Shown piece after piece: positions 1 through 7,507 of a stretch of 15,306 nt of DNA; positions within the stretch are counted from its first letter, which is position 1; each line of letters opens with the position of its first letter. Origin of the DNA: Spirochaetales bacterium. GTDB taxonomy: Bacteria > Spirochaetota > Spirochaetia > SPDA01. The position numbers and the translations under genes are program-made. The stretch covers positions 1 through 15,306 of the forward strand of contig SPDA01000009.1 in NCBI GenBank assembly GCA_004525155.1, read 5' to 3'. The notes beneath the pieces are model-generated. The model saw only the letters and a program-made list of their open reading frames with translations, had not been told where the DNA came from and did no database searches.

Positions 1-1
1 A

Positions 2-538
2 ACTTCGCCTGATAACAGGCCCGTCCTCCTGATATTAGGCGGCAGCCAGGGTTCAAGGCAGATCAACGACCTTGTTTTCGAGGCGCTTCCCGAACTTGCT
101 GCCAGATGTTTTGTCGTGCACCAGACCGGCCCGTCCGAAACACGGAATGCGGCACATGCGAATTACAGAAGTTTCTCCTACCTGGGTCCCGAGCTTGCAG
201 ATGTAATGGCCGCGGCCGATATAGTTCTGTCGAGGGCCGGGGCAAATGTGCTCTGGGAACTGGCTGTTCTGGGCAAGCCGTCGATACTGATTCCGCTGGA
301 CCTAACCGGCAGCAGGGGCGACCAGATAAAAAACGCCCGTTATTTCGCGGACCTTGGCGCCTCGATCGTCCTGAGCGGACAGGAGGTTACAACGAAACAT
401 CTATTCGCAACCCTAGACAGGCTCCTGGGAAATGGTGAATATCTGGCTGCGATGTCAAGGGCCGCTGCCGGGGCCTGCGTCAAAGATGCGGCTGACGTTA
501 TTGCGCGCATTCTTAAGGAGAACCTTACGCCATCATGA
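2..538 (+). CDS. murG: MurG, UDP-GlcNAc:undecaprenyl-PP-MurNAc-pentapeptide transferase (5' end outside window)
   Basis: This is the C-terminal half of MurG, the membrane-associated GT28 enzyme that adds GlcNAc to lipid I to make lipid II for peptidoglycan. The reading frame is open from base 2, so the start lies upstream. Visible family landmarks, in order, are GGSQGS followed by IND (start of the C-terminal Rossmann domain), the RAGANVLWEL donor-binding segment, PSILIPL, and DQIKNARYF. About 178 codons are present, against roughly 360 for a whole MurG. Its TGA overlaps the ATG of cvpA (ATGA), which indicates translational coupling in an operon. Identification is firm. Only the N-terminal acceptor domain is missing, because of the window edge. 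Confidence 0.95.
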   Translation, partial: TSPDNRPVLLILGGSQGSRQINDLVFEALPELAARCFVVHQTGPSETRNAAHANYRSFSYLGPELADVMAAADIVLSRAGANVLWELAVLGKPSILIPLDLTGSRGDQIKNARYFADLGASIVLSGQEVTTKHLFATLDRLLGNGEYLAAMSRAAAGACVKDAADVIARILKENLTPS

Positions 539-1023
539 CACTTAACACGTTCGATATCATCATGGGTCTGTTGTTTATTTTGCTTGTTATCCGCGGACTG
601 TTCCGGGGATTTGTAACGGAACTTCTCACCATGGTCGCCATTATTGCAGGCCTGGCCTGCGCCGTTTTTCTTTCGGGGCCCGCGGCCCTGTTTCTCCAGA
701 ACAACACACATCTCCAGTGGGGTACCCAGATAATTTCCTTTGCCGTCATTTTCATCGCTGTATTCGTCGTGGTTAAAATAATAGAAACCATCCTGCACCG
801 TGTATTCGAGTCGCTCAACCTGAAGCAGCTTGACAGGTTTCTCGGTTTTGTACTGGGGATTGCGGAAGGGTTTCTTCTCGTATGTCTTGTAGTTCTCATC
901 CTGGACAGGCAGCCTTTTTTTCCCACGGAAGCGCTTTACGCAAAAAGTTTTATTTACAGAATCATCGTTTCAATCCTGCCCTACGGCATCTCCATAATAA
1001 GGGACACAAAGATTCATGTTTGA
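535..1023 (+). CDS. cvpA: CvpA family inner-membrane protein
   Basis: A 162-residue hydrophobic protein with about four membrane segments (roughly residues 5-22, 27-48, 62-85 and 103-123). The Asp-Arg-Phe-Leu-Gly-x3-Gly-x3-Gly segment near residues 95-107 is typical of CvpA proteins. The family is known from colicin V production in E. coli and is linked to envelope homeostasis, but its molecular role is unsettled. The start is the ATG overlapping the murG stop, and the stop overlaps the next gene's start by 8 bases, so it sits inside a coupled operon. The fold assignment is well supported; the function remains general. Confidence 0.88.
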   Translation: MTLNTFDIIMGLLFILLVIRGLFRGFVTELLTMVAIIAGLACAVFLSGPAALFLQNNTHLQWGTQIISFAVIFIAVFVVVKIIETILHRVFESLNLKQLDRFLGFVLGIAEGFLLVCLVVLILDRQPFFPTEALYAKSFIYRIIVSILPYGISIIRDTKIHV

Positions 1024-2212
1024 AAATATCCTCGGCCAGCCGGCGGCGGTTCAGACGCTTTCGCAGAATCTTGAAGCTGGTGAGGTGCCCCGGTCACTGC
1101 TGTTTTACGGCGAACCCTACACAGGCAAACTTTCAACGGCGCTGGAACTCGCGAGAGTGCTTACCTGCGAACAGGGTTCCGCGGCCTGGAATTGTTCATG
1201 CGCTTCCTGCGGCCTTCACCGGGTTCTTCTCCATCCCGGAACGATAATGATGGGTCCCCGTTATTTCATGCGGGACATCACCGCTGCCGGGGACGTTCTC
1301 AAGCGGCATCCCAAACCTATAGCGCAGTATCTCTACCTGCGGGCCATGCGAAAACTTTTAAGGCGCCTGGACCCCTTACTGTGGGAGGGGAACGAACAAA
1401 AACTGAAAAAAATCAGCGATGCCTATTCGAGTCTGGAGGACAATCTCGAGCTAATCCATCCTGCCAGGTCCCTGCCGGAAGAGAAAAAACTTGTGAAGCT
1501 GCTTGATGAAAACAGGAATAATGCGGAAAAGATATGCGCTTCCGGTCTTCTCGATTCCGTTTCAATAGACAATATACGCAAAGTGACCTACTGGGCGCAT
1601 ACCACATCGCAGGGATACAATAAAATCATCATCCTGGAACACGCGGACAGGCTTCTGGAGAGCGCGAGGAACGCTTTTCTTAAAATACTCGAGGAACCGC
1701 CGTCGGGGGTGTATTTCATATTGCTCACAACTAACCGGCAGGGCGTTATCGATACCATCCTGTCCCGGGTGCGGTCACTCTACTTCATGCAGAGGACAGC
1801 GGAAACCTCGGGTCTGGTCATAGAAAAAATATTCCGCGACAATCCGGAAAATTTTAAAACCCTCGCCCAGTATTTCGAAACCTGGGAGGATGTGAATGCG
1901 GAAGAATTGAATGCCATTGCCCGGCGGTGGCTCCGCCTGCTCCTGCATGAGAAAGACGCGCTCGCCGCGGACAGGGAACTGGAAAACATCATTACCCAGC
2001 TTGCGCGTAAGGACCTTTCGTCGCGCTTTATCGTCAAGTTTACCGAACAGCTCAGGCTTTCCCTTTCGGGAGAGGCTGACCAGGTGCCTCTGGGAACACA
2101 GGAAAGATGGCTGGAAATTATCAGGCGCGGCGCCTCCAGAATGGAGGTATTCCATCAGAATCCCCAGCTCGTTTTCTCAAGCATGTTTTCCGAAATGAAG
2201 GTACAGGCATGA
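1016..2212 (+). CDS. holB: DNA polymerase III clamp-loader delta'-like AAA+ protein with a large internal insertion
   Basis: The 398-aa protein has a clamp-loader ATPase layout. The N-terminus MFENILGQPAAV resembles the delta'/gamma family. The P-loop (GEPYTGKLS, residues 32-40) has Leu after the Lys where Thr or Ser is expected. Four cysteines (51, 60, 62, 65) resemble the zinc module but with one residue missing between the second and third. The sensor region follows: a degenerate Walker B (IIILEHADR), NAFLKILEEPP and ILSRVRS in place of the SRC motif. These losses fit a delta' subunit that does not hydrolyse ATP. About 85-100 residues (roughly 78-178) separate the zinc module from SIDNIRKV, where usual delta' proteins have some 15-20. 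The insert is charged and probably helical. The gene lies between cvpA and the kinase, coupled to both. The exact subunit name is inferred. Confidence 0.78.
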   Translation: MFENILGQPAAVQTLSQNLEAGEVPRSLLFYGEPYTGKLSTALELARVLTCEQGSAAWNCSCASCGLHRVLLHPGTIMMGPRYFMRDITAAGDVLKRHPKPIAQYLYLRAMRKLLRRLDPLLWEGNEQKLKKISDAYSSLEDNLELIHPARSLPEEKKLVKLLDENRNNAEKICASGLLDSVSIDNIRKVTYWAHTTSQGYNKIIILEHADRLLESARNAFLKILEEPPSGVYFILLTTNRQGVIDTILSRVRSLYFMQRTAETSGLVIEKIFRDNPENFKTLAQYFETWEDVNAEELNAIARRWLRLLLHEKDALAADRELENIITQLARKDLSSRFIVKFTEQLRLSLSGEADQVPLGTQERWLEIIRRGASRMEVFHQNPQLVFSSMFSEMKVQA

Positions 2213-3387
2213 GAAGGTTCATAAAAAAAGCCCTGGAGATTTTTCAAAAACTCGATAAAAAACAGGTTTATTCCCTCCTCGTTGACATGGCCACGGAAAA
2301 CGAGCGGCTCGAAATGGCAATTGAATCGATGCCGGACGGCATAATGGTGAGCGACAAGGAGCACAGGCTTGTGCTCGTCAACAAGACTGCGGAGCGGCTG
2401 CTGCATATAACCATGCGCGACCTGAATGAACGCTTAGTATGGGAAATCGTGAACGATCAGGAAGTGTCGGATTTTATCCGTCAGACGCTTACGAACCAGG
2501 AAAAGATACCGGAAAAGGAATTCACCATGAACGAGGGTAACGGAAACATGTTTATCCTCTCATTTATTATTACCCCCTATGTAAAAGAAGGGACCGTGGA
2601 GGGGAACCTTATCCATATAAGCGACATTACGGAAAGGAAAAAACGGGAAGCCCGCCTGCGGAGGGCGGAAAGCCTGGCGTCCCTGACGACCCTTGCCGCG
2701 GGTGTTGCGCATGAAATCAAAAACCCTCTGGGCTCCATCAGTATTCACATTCAGCTCATAAAAAAATCGATTCAAAAAAAGAAAAAAATCGAACAGGCCG
2801 CCATGGAAGACCATCTGAAAATTATAGACGAGGAAATAAACCGTCTTAACGGAATAATCGTCGATTTTCTGTTCGCCGTACGGCCCATGAACACGAATCT
2901 GGAAAAAGAGAGTATTAACGACATTATCGAGGATTTGATGGAATTCATCCGTCCCGAACTCGAGAGTGCAAAGATAACCGTGGAACTCGGCCTGGAAAAG
3001 GACCTTCCGTATCTGCCTCTGGACGTAAAATATATCAAACAGGCGCTGCTCAACATTATTAAAAACGCCGAAGCGGCCATGCCGGAAGGCGGATATTTAC
3101 GGGTTACAACCAGGCAGGAGGAGGGTTTTATAACGGTGAAAATTGCGGATTCGGGAGCGGGTATTCCTGACCATCTCATGGACAAGATTTTCGAGCCTTA
3201 TTTTACAACAAAGGAATTCGGTTCGGGTCTAGGTCTTACGCTGGTGTATAAGATAATCAAGGAACATGACGGGGAAATCTCCGTAGAGTCCCGGGAAGGG
3301 AAGGGGACGACCTTTTCCCTGAATTTCCCGATTCCGCAGAAAGAGCAAAGGCTTATCGACTTCAAAGGAGCTGACAATGAAGTTTAA
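2209..3387 (+). CDS. Cytoplasmic PAS-domain sensor histidine kinase (NtrB/AtoS type)
   Basis: A 392-aa kinase. I chose the ATG at 2209, which overlaps the preceding TGA (ATGA) and has GAAGG seven bases upstream, instead of the in-frame ATG at 2107. No membrane segment is visible, so the sensor is cytoplasmic. A helical leader is followed by a PAS domain (about 33-145, beginning ESMPDGIMVSDKEHRLVLVN). The HisKA phosphoacceptor is His168 in GVAHEIKNPLGS. The ATP-binding domain has the N box (NIIKNAEAAMPEGG), G1 (DSGAGIP), F box (FEPYFTTKEFGSGLGL) and G2 (GKGTTFSLNFP). All catalytic motifs are intact. It overlaps the response regulator gene by 11 bases, so the two are almost certainly cognate partners. 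The signal is unknown; PAS points to an internal redox, ligand or energy cue. Confidence 0.93.
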   Translation: MRRFIKKALEIFQKLDKKQVYSLLVDMATENERLEMAIESMPDGIMVSDKEHRLVLVNKTAERLLHITMRDLNERLVWEIVNDQEVSDFIRQTLTNQEKIPEKEFTMNEGNGNMFILSFIITPYVKEGTVEGNLIHISDITERKKREARLRRAESLASLTTLAAGVAHEIKNPLGSISIHIQLIKKSIQKKKKIEQAAMEDHLKIIDEEINRLNGIIVDFLFAVRPMNTNLEKESINDIIEDLMEFIRPELESAKITVELGLEKDLPYLPLDVKYIKQALLNIIKNAEAAMPEGGYLRVTTRQEEGFITVKIADSGAGIPDHLMDKIFEPYFTTKEFGSGLGLTLVYKIIKEHDGEISVESREGKGTTFSLNFPIPQKEQRLIDFKGADNEV

Positions 3388-4732
3388 CGTACTCATCGTG
3401 GATGACGAAAAAAACATCAGGGAAGGCCTCGCTAAAGCGCTTGAAATGGACGGTTACGGAACACTGCTTGCGAAGGACGGCACGGACGCGTTATCCGTTT
3501 TCGAGAACAACGAGATAGATCTGGTTATATCGGACCTCAAAATGCCCAACATGTCAGGCGAGGATCTGCTTAAAAAAATCAGTTCTTCGACACCATCGAT
3601 ACCGGTCATCATCCTCACGGGGCATGGAACGATAGAGGCTGCCGTTCAGGCAATGCACAACGGCGCTTATGACTTTCTCACGAAACCGGTAAACCTCGAC
3701 AGATTATCGCTTCTGGTAAAAAGGGCCTTAAGCAGCAGGGAACTCATCCTTCAGTACCGGGTCCTGCAGGAGGAATTGAACAAGTCTCTCGGGAAACAAA
3801 AATACGCCAAAATAATAGGCAAAAGCAATGCCATGAAAAAGATACTGGAAGTTGTAGAACAGGTGGCTTCTAGCAGGGCTTCGATTCTTATTACCGGGGA
3901 GAGCGGCGTGGGGAAGGAACTTGTGGCAGATGCCATCCATAATCTCTCAAACCGGCGGGACAACCCTTTTATCAAGGTCCATTGCGCGGCTCTTACGGAA
4001 AGCCTTCTGGAAAGCGAGCTTTTCGGCCACGAAAAGGGCTCCTTTACCGGCGCCGTGGCGAGGAAGAGGGGCCGTTTCGAACTGGCCCACAACGGGTCCA
4101 TTTTTCTTGATGAAATCGGGGACATCAATTCCGCGGGTCAGGTAAAAATTCTAAGGGTGCTGCAGGAAAAAACTTTCGAAAGGGTGGGGGGAGAGGAAAC
4201 AATCGAGGTCGATGTGCGGATTATCGCTGCCACGAACAGGGATTTGAAGGAAGAAATCGCCCAGGGCAGGTTCCGGGAGGACCTTTATTACAGGCTCAAC
4301 GTCGTCACCATTCTTGTGCCTCCCCTGCGGGAAAGAAAAGAGGACATTCCCATCCTCACCGCCGCCTTCCTGAAGGAATTTTCCGCAGAAAACAACAGGG
4401 TAATCGAGGGCATAGATTCGAAAGCGATAAACGCGCTCTATTCCTATTCGTGGCCCGGCAATATACGGGAGCTTAGGAACTGCATTGAAAGCGCAGTTGT
4501 ACTCGCCAAGGGCAACATTATCGAACCGGACGATCTTCCGCCGGCCATATATTCGGCAAATGAAAAAAATTACATAAAAATTAATGTGGGTATGGATATG
4601 GCAATGGCGGAAAAACAGATAATCCAGGCAACATTGCACAGTCTAGGCGGAAACAAGTCCAAGACCGCGGAAATGTTAGGAATTGGAAGAAAGACCCTTC
4701 ACCGTAAAATTGAGGAATACGGCATAGAATAA
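3377..4732 (+). CDS. NtrC-family sigma-54-dependent response regulator (REC-AAA+-HTH)
   Basis: A 451-aa enhancer-binding protein with all three domains. The receiver (1-120) has Asp9/Asp10, phosphoacceptor Asp53 (VISDLKMPNMSG), Thr81 and Lys103. The AAA+ domain has Walker A GESGVGKEL (174-182), Walker B SIFLDEIGDI and the sigma-54 contact loop GSFTGA (221-226), a Ser variant of GAFTGA. The Fis-type helix-turn-helix at the C-terminus includes NKSKTAEMLGIGRKTLHRKI. AAAGGAG precedes the start by about six bases, and the gene overlaps the kinase gene. Phosphorylation should drive oligomerisation and ATP-dependent opening of sigma-54 holoenzyme promoters. One such promoter lies in this window at 11231-11246. 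That this protein acts there is inference. I recall the Treponema orthologue being labelled AtoC. Confidence 0.95.
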   Translation: MKFNVLIVDDEKNIREGLAKALEMDGYGTLLAKDGTDALSVFENNEIDLVISDLKMPNMSGEDLLKKISSSTPSIPVIILTGHGTIEAAVQAMHNGAYDFLTKPVNLDRLSLLVKRALSSRELILQYRVLQEELNKSLGKQKYAKIIGKSNAMKKILEVVEQVASSRASILITGESGVGKELVADAIHNLSNRRDNPFIKVHCAALTESLLESELFGHEKGSFTGAVARKRGRFELAHNGSIFLDEIGDINSAGQVKILRVLQEKTFERVGGEETIEVDVRIIAATNRDLKEEIAQGRFREDLYYRLNVVTILVPPLRERKEDIPILTAAFLKEFSAENNRVIEGIDSKAINALYSYSWPGNIRELRNCIESAVVLAKGNIIEPDDLPPAIYSANEKNYIKINVGMDMAMAEKQIIQATLHSLGGNKSKTAEMLGIGRKTLHRKIEEYGIE

Positions 4733-4735
4733 TTT

Positions 4736-5155
4736 TCAGATTTTCCGGGCTTCGAACCAGGCTTCCAGTTTGGCATAAGCCGAGTTTAATTCCTGAGTTT
4801 TTTCTGTGGCAATTTTTCGCGCCTCCGCGTTTCCGGCATGCTTGTCCGGGTGGTAGAGACTTATAATTTTTTTGTAGGCCTTTTTTACCTCTTCCAGGGA
4901 TGCGCCGAACCGAAGATTGAGCGTTTTATAATGCACCCGGAGGTCTTCCGGAATGACAGGTCCCCTGTTCTGCGTACCGTCCCGATTGAAATCAGGTTTT
5001 GGTTCCGATTTCCCCGTTTTAAGGAAATCGTCCAGTTCGTTCCAGGCATCCTGATAATCCGCATCGTGGGATTGAGGCCTGTGGCGGGTTTTCCCTTCTT
5101 CTTCGCTGAGGATCGATTTAAGCCAGTCGCCCAGTTTGTCAAAAAATTGGTCCAT
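4736..5155 (-). CDS. Small J-domain protein (class C DnaJ-like)
   Basis: A 139-aa soluble protein whose C-terminal half (about 73-139) is a J domain: HYKTLNLRFGASLEEVKKAY, then the HPD signature (residues 102-104) in SLYHPDKH, then a helix III/IV region. The J domain should stimulate the ATPase of a DnaK/Hsp70 partner. There is no Gly/Phe region, zinc module or client-binding C-terminal domain, so it is not DnaJ itself. The first 70 residues are charged, with an amphipathic start (MDQFFDKLGDWLKSIL), and match nothing I recognise. AAAGGAA sits at the right distance before the ATG, within the end of the DapF-like gene 8 bases upstream. Its stop lies 3 bases from the convergent response regulator stop, with no terminator between them. 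Confidence 0.9.
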   Translation of the reverse strand: MDQFFDKLGDWLKSILSEEEGKTRHRPQSHDADYQDAWNELDDFLKTGKSEPKPDFNRDGTQNRGPVIPEDLRVHYKTLNLRFGASLEEVKKAYKKIISLYHPDKHAGNAEARKIATEKTQELNSAYAKLEAWFEARKI

Positions 5156-5163
5156 TGTTTCCT

Positions 5164-6006
5164 TTAACGGGCATCTTCAACGTAACAGGAGCCGGTAAAA
5201 ACGTAGTCGGAGGCGGCTGTGACGTATACCATGTTGTCCTTTTCATTCCAGTTGATGTAAAGATTGTCATCATCATATACCGCAACCGAATCCCTTTCAA
5301 TAAAGCCGTTTATAATGGCCCCGACAGCTGCGATGCCGGAAAATGAAGCAATATCCCAGGGGCTTTTTTTGGTGAATACTGAAAAACACAGTTCCTCCCT
5401 GCTCAGGACGCTGGTAAAAACGGGTACGGGAGATTCGTTGAAAAGGCCCCCTGTGTTCAGCAGCCGCGAAACACGGGCATACTCCCGCCTCTGGGGATTC
5501 TCCACAAAAACAACAACGCCCGTGAACTGGAGGAAGAAAGGAGTAACCATGAAGGATTTTCCCTTTAAAATGACCTGGCGGCTGTAGGAGGTTTCGGAAA
5601 GTTCCTGAAGGGTTTCTTTTCTGTTGTAGGTCATGGGAATGCCGAGGGAAATACGGAAATTTCTGGAATCAATTATTTCAATGGTAACTGTCCCGTTTAT
5701 AGTTTCGATTACAATGGAGGATTTGGAAATCATACCGCTGTCGAACAGGTATCTGCCCGCGCAGATAACAGCGTCATTGATAAGCCTCGACTCGGTTCCG
5801 TCCGCAAGGAGAAGGTCCATCCTTACTGCGTGTTCCCTGCCCGGGGTAAGAATAATGACGCCTTTCGCTCCGATGCCTTTGTGATACGGACAAAGAACAA
5901 GCGCCAGGGCAGCATACTGTTCCCGGAAGCTTTTTTTACCTGCCATATGGTTTATCAGGATAAAATCGTTTTTACATGTTTGGAGTTTGTAAAATTCCAG
6001 CTCCAT
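5164..6006 (-). CDS. DapF-fold protein lacking both catalytic cysteines (probable pseudoenzyme)
   Basis: At 280 aa it matches diaminopimelate epimerase in length (about 274) and layout. The N-terminus MELEFYKLQTCKNDFILIN aligns with the family's FxKMHGxGNDFVxxD. DGT followed by ICAGRYLFDSG matches the segment after the first active site, but the family MCGNG reads LINDA, so catalytic Cys becomes Ile. The second site, normally ETLACGTGA, reads WDIASFSGI, so Cys becomes Ser. The substrate-binding GNPH before the VVFV strand is also lost. The frame is intact, which argues for a maintained non-epimerase role and against a decaying pseudogene. It lies 62 bases after lysC and 8 bases before the J-domain gene. 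Spirochaetes of the Treponema/Spirochaeta group use ornithine in place of diaminopimelate in peptidoglycan, so the epimerase activity may be dispensable. No Shine-Dalgarno is visible. The fold call is fairly sure; the function is unknown. Confidence 0.75.
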   Translation of the reverse strand: MELEFYKLQTCKNDFILINHMAGKKSFREQYAALALVLCPYHKGIGAKGVIILTPGREHAVRMDLLLADGTESRLINDAVICAGRYLFDSGMISKSSIVIETINGTVTIEIIDSRNFRISLGIPMTYNRKETLQELSETSYSRQVILKGKSFMVTPFFLQFTGVVVFVENPQRREYARVSRLLNTGGLFNESPVPVFTSVLSREELCFSVFTKKSPWDIASFSGIAAVGAIINGFIERDSVAVYDDDNLYINWNEKDNMVYVTAASDYVFTGSCYVEDAR

Positions 6007-6012
6007 GCAAAA

Positions 6013-6018
6013 AGTATA
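6013..6018 (-). promoter_or_regulatory. Candidate extended -10 element upstream of the DapF-like gene
   Basis: Read on the minus strand, TGgTATACT matches an extended -10 (TGnTATAAT, one mismatch in the hexamer). It ends six bases before the DapF-like ATG, so initiation would fall on or next to the start codon and give a leaderless transcript. No good -35 is seen. The element could be chance; the gene may simply be read through from lysC. Confidence 0.3.
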
Positions 6019-6068
6019 CCATGAGCTTCGGGAAAAAATCCATCACAATTCCTTTGGAATAACGTGCA

Positions 6069-7406
6069 TCAGGAGAAAAATTCCCTGTGAAGTTTCTGAA
6101 CGGCCTCCTGTAAGGAAGCGCCGGGAATGACGATGGAAAGGTTGATATCCGAGGAACCGAGGGAAATCATACGTACTTTTATGCCGTGGAGGGATTTGAA
6201 AACCCTTTCCACAAAGGCCGAATCCTGCCAGAAATTCTGACCCACAAGACAGATAATGGATTTTCCCTGTTCCACGTTCACGTAACCGATTTTTTCGGCT
6301 TCTTTCACAATGTCCTCGATGTAGGTGAGATTGTCGATAGTCATTGAAACGGAGACTTCCGAGGTGGCTATAAGATCAACAGGGGTCTTGTACTTGTCGA
6401 AGATGGCGAAGATTCTATTAAGAAAGCCGTAGGCATTGAGCATTCTGGTGGAATTAATGTTTATAAGGGTAATGTCCTTCTTGCTCGCGATTGCGCGGAT
6501 GCCCGGCTTGTTCGAATAAACCTCGATGGAAGTGTATTTACCCTGCGGATTCATCGTGTTTTTGACAAGCACAGGGATGTTTTTTTCCACTGCCGGCTGA
6601 ATAGTGGAGGGATGGACAACCTTGGCGCCGAAATAGGCCAGTTCCGCAGCTTCCTCGTAACTTATTTTAGCGATCGTTTTCGCTTCCGGCACGATCCTCG
6701 GGTCCGTGGTCATAATGCCGTCCACATCGGTCCAGATCTGCACCTCCTCCGCATTCAGGGCCGCGCCGAAAATGGTGGCGCTGTAGTCTGAACCTCCACG
6801 CCCCAGGGTGGAAGTTGCCCCTGCCTTTGTCCTGGCGATAAAACCCTGGGTGATGATAATTTTCCCGGGTTCCGGCCTGAGGGCTTCCCCGATCCTTTTA
6901 TTGGTTTCTTCCACCAGGGGAAGAGCGGAAGTGAAATTATCGTCCGTAAGCACCATGTCCCTGGCATCGGCAAATTCGGCTTGTATGCCCCTGGTAAGGG
7001 CCCTGTAATACAGCAGAGTGGTGGACATGAGCTCCCCGAAGGAAGCTATGGCATCGAGGCTGCGGGGCGTGCATTCCTTCAGTAGTAAAAGACCTCTTGT
7101 AAGCGAGTGAAGTTCGGTAAAGTAGGATTCGAGGTGTTCTGCCGCTTTTGACAGGTTATCGCCTTTGAGAAAGGCTTCGGCGGTGGAAAGGTGCCGGTTC
7201 CTGATATCCTCAAAAAGCTGCAGGGCTTCCTTTTCCTCGCCGCTTTTCGCCTTCTGGCTCAGCAGAAGAAGACTGTCCGTTATTTTGGACATGGCGGAAC
7301 TTACCAGGACCGGGGCTCTGTCTATCTGGTATTCCGTAATGGTTAAAACCTCATCCATTCGCTCCGCATTCTGAACTGAAGTACCGCCGAATTTGAGAAC
7401 AATCAT
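6069..7406 (-). CDS. lysC: Aspartate kinase (monofunctional, LysC type)
   Basis: A 445-aa aspartokinase that phosphorylates L-aspartate, the first step toward lysine, threonine and methionine. Signatures are KFGGTSV (5-11), FGELMS (123-128), GRGGSDYSA (202-210) and WTDVDGIMTTDPR (225-237), followed by two C-terminal ACT domains (about 305-445) for amino-acid feedback. Length and order match the single-chain E. coli LysC class, not the homoserine-dehydrogenase fusions. The start is set by GGAGGAG and a further AAAGGA directly before the ATG. The gene is divergent from the helicase and followed by the DapF-like gene, recalling an ancestral lysine/diaminopimelate gene pair. All catalytic motifs look intact. 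Confidence 0.96.
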   Translation of the reverse strand: MIVLKFGGTSVQNAERMDEVLTITEYQIDRAPVLVSSAMSKITDSLLLLSQKAKSGEEKEALQLFEDIRNRHLSTAEAFLKGDNLSKAAEHLESYFTELHSLTRGLLLLKECTPRSLDAIASFGELMSTTLLYYRALTRGIQAEFADARDMVLTDDNFTSALPLVEETNKRIGEALRPEPGKIIITQGFIARTKAGATSTLGRGGSDYSATIFGAALNAEEVQIWTDVDGIMTTDPRIVPEAKTIAKISYEEAAELAYFGAKVVHPSTIQPAVEKNIPVLVKNTMNPQGKYTSIEVYSNKPGIRAIASKKDITLININSTRMLNAYGFLNRIFAIFDKYKTPVDLIATSEVSVSMTIDNLTYIEDIVKEAEKIGYVNVEQGKSIICLVGQNFWQDSAFVERVFKSLHGIKVRMISLGSSDINLSIVIPGASLQEAVQKLHREFFS

Positions 7407-7425
7407 TCCTTTCTCCTCCGAAACC

Positions 7426-7454
7426 TGAATATCATAACCCGGTCACTCTGTCAA
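7426..7454 (-). promoter_or_regulatory. Candidate sigma-70 promoter for lysC
   Basis: On the minus strand a perfect -35 TTGACA (7449-7454) is followed after 17 bases by TATTCA (7426-7431). GATATT at 15-base spacing is an alternative. The -10 is poor (3-4 of 6), so the call rests on the -35 and its position about 20 bases before the lysC start. Confidence 0.45.
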
Positions 7455-7507
7455 TCATTTTCCTGCTTCTCTACGGCACGTGTTTTACTGTACAATACCG
7501 GAACTTT

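Noticed and set aside
2107..2208. Upstream in-frame ATG for the histidine kinase
   Set aside because: The extra 34 residues lie inside the clamp-loader gene and look like out-of-frame translation. The ATG at 2209 has a good GAAGG and the ATGA overlap.
2757..2796. A-rich runs in the kinase gene as a possible frameshift or slippage site
   Set aside because: The frame continues unbroken through the Lys-rich linker after the His box and all later motifs are in frame, so ordinary AAA lysine codons explain it.
5164..6006. Calling the DapF-like gene a pseudogene
   Set aside because: It has no stop codon or frameshift and family-typical length, and it is tightly spaced in an operon. Loss of active-site residues alone points to a changed function.
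7491..7496. TACAAT as a -10 for the helicase gene
   Set aside because: The hexamer is good, but no -35 resemblance is found at 15-19 bases upstream, so I did not call a promoter.
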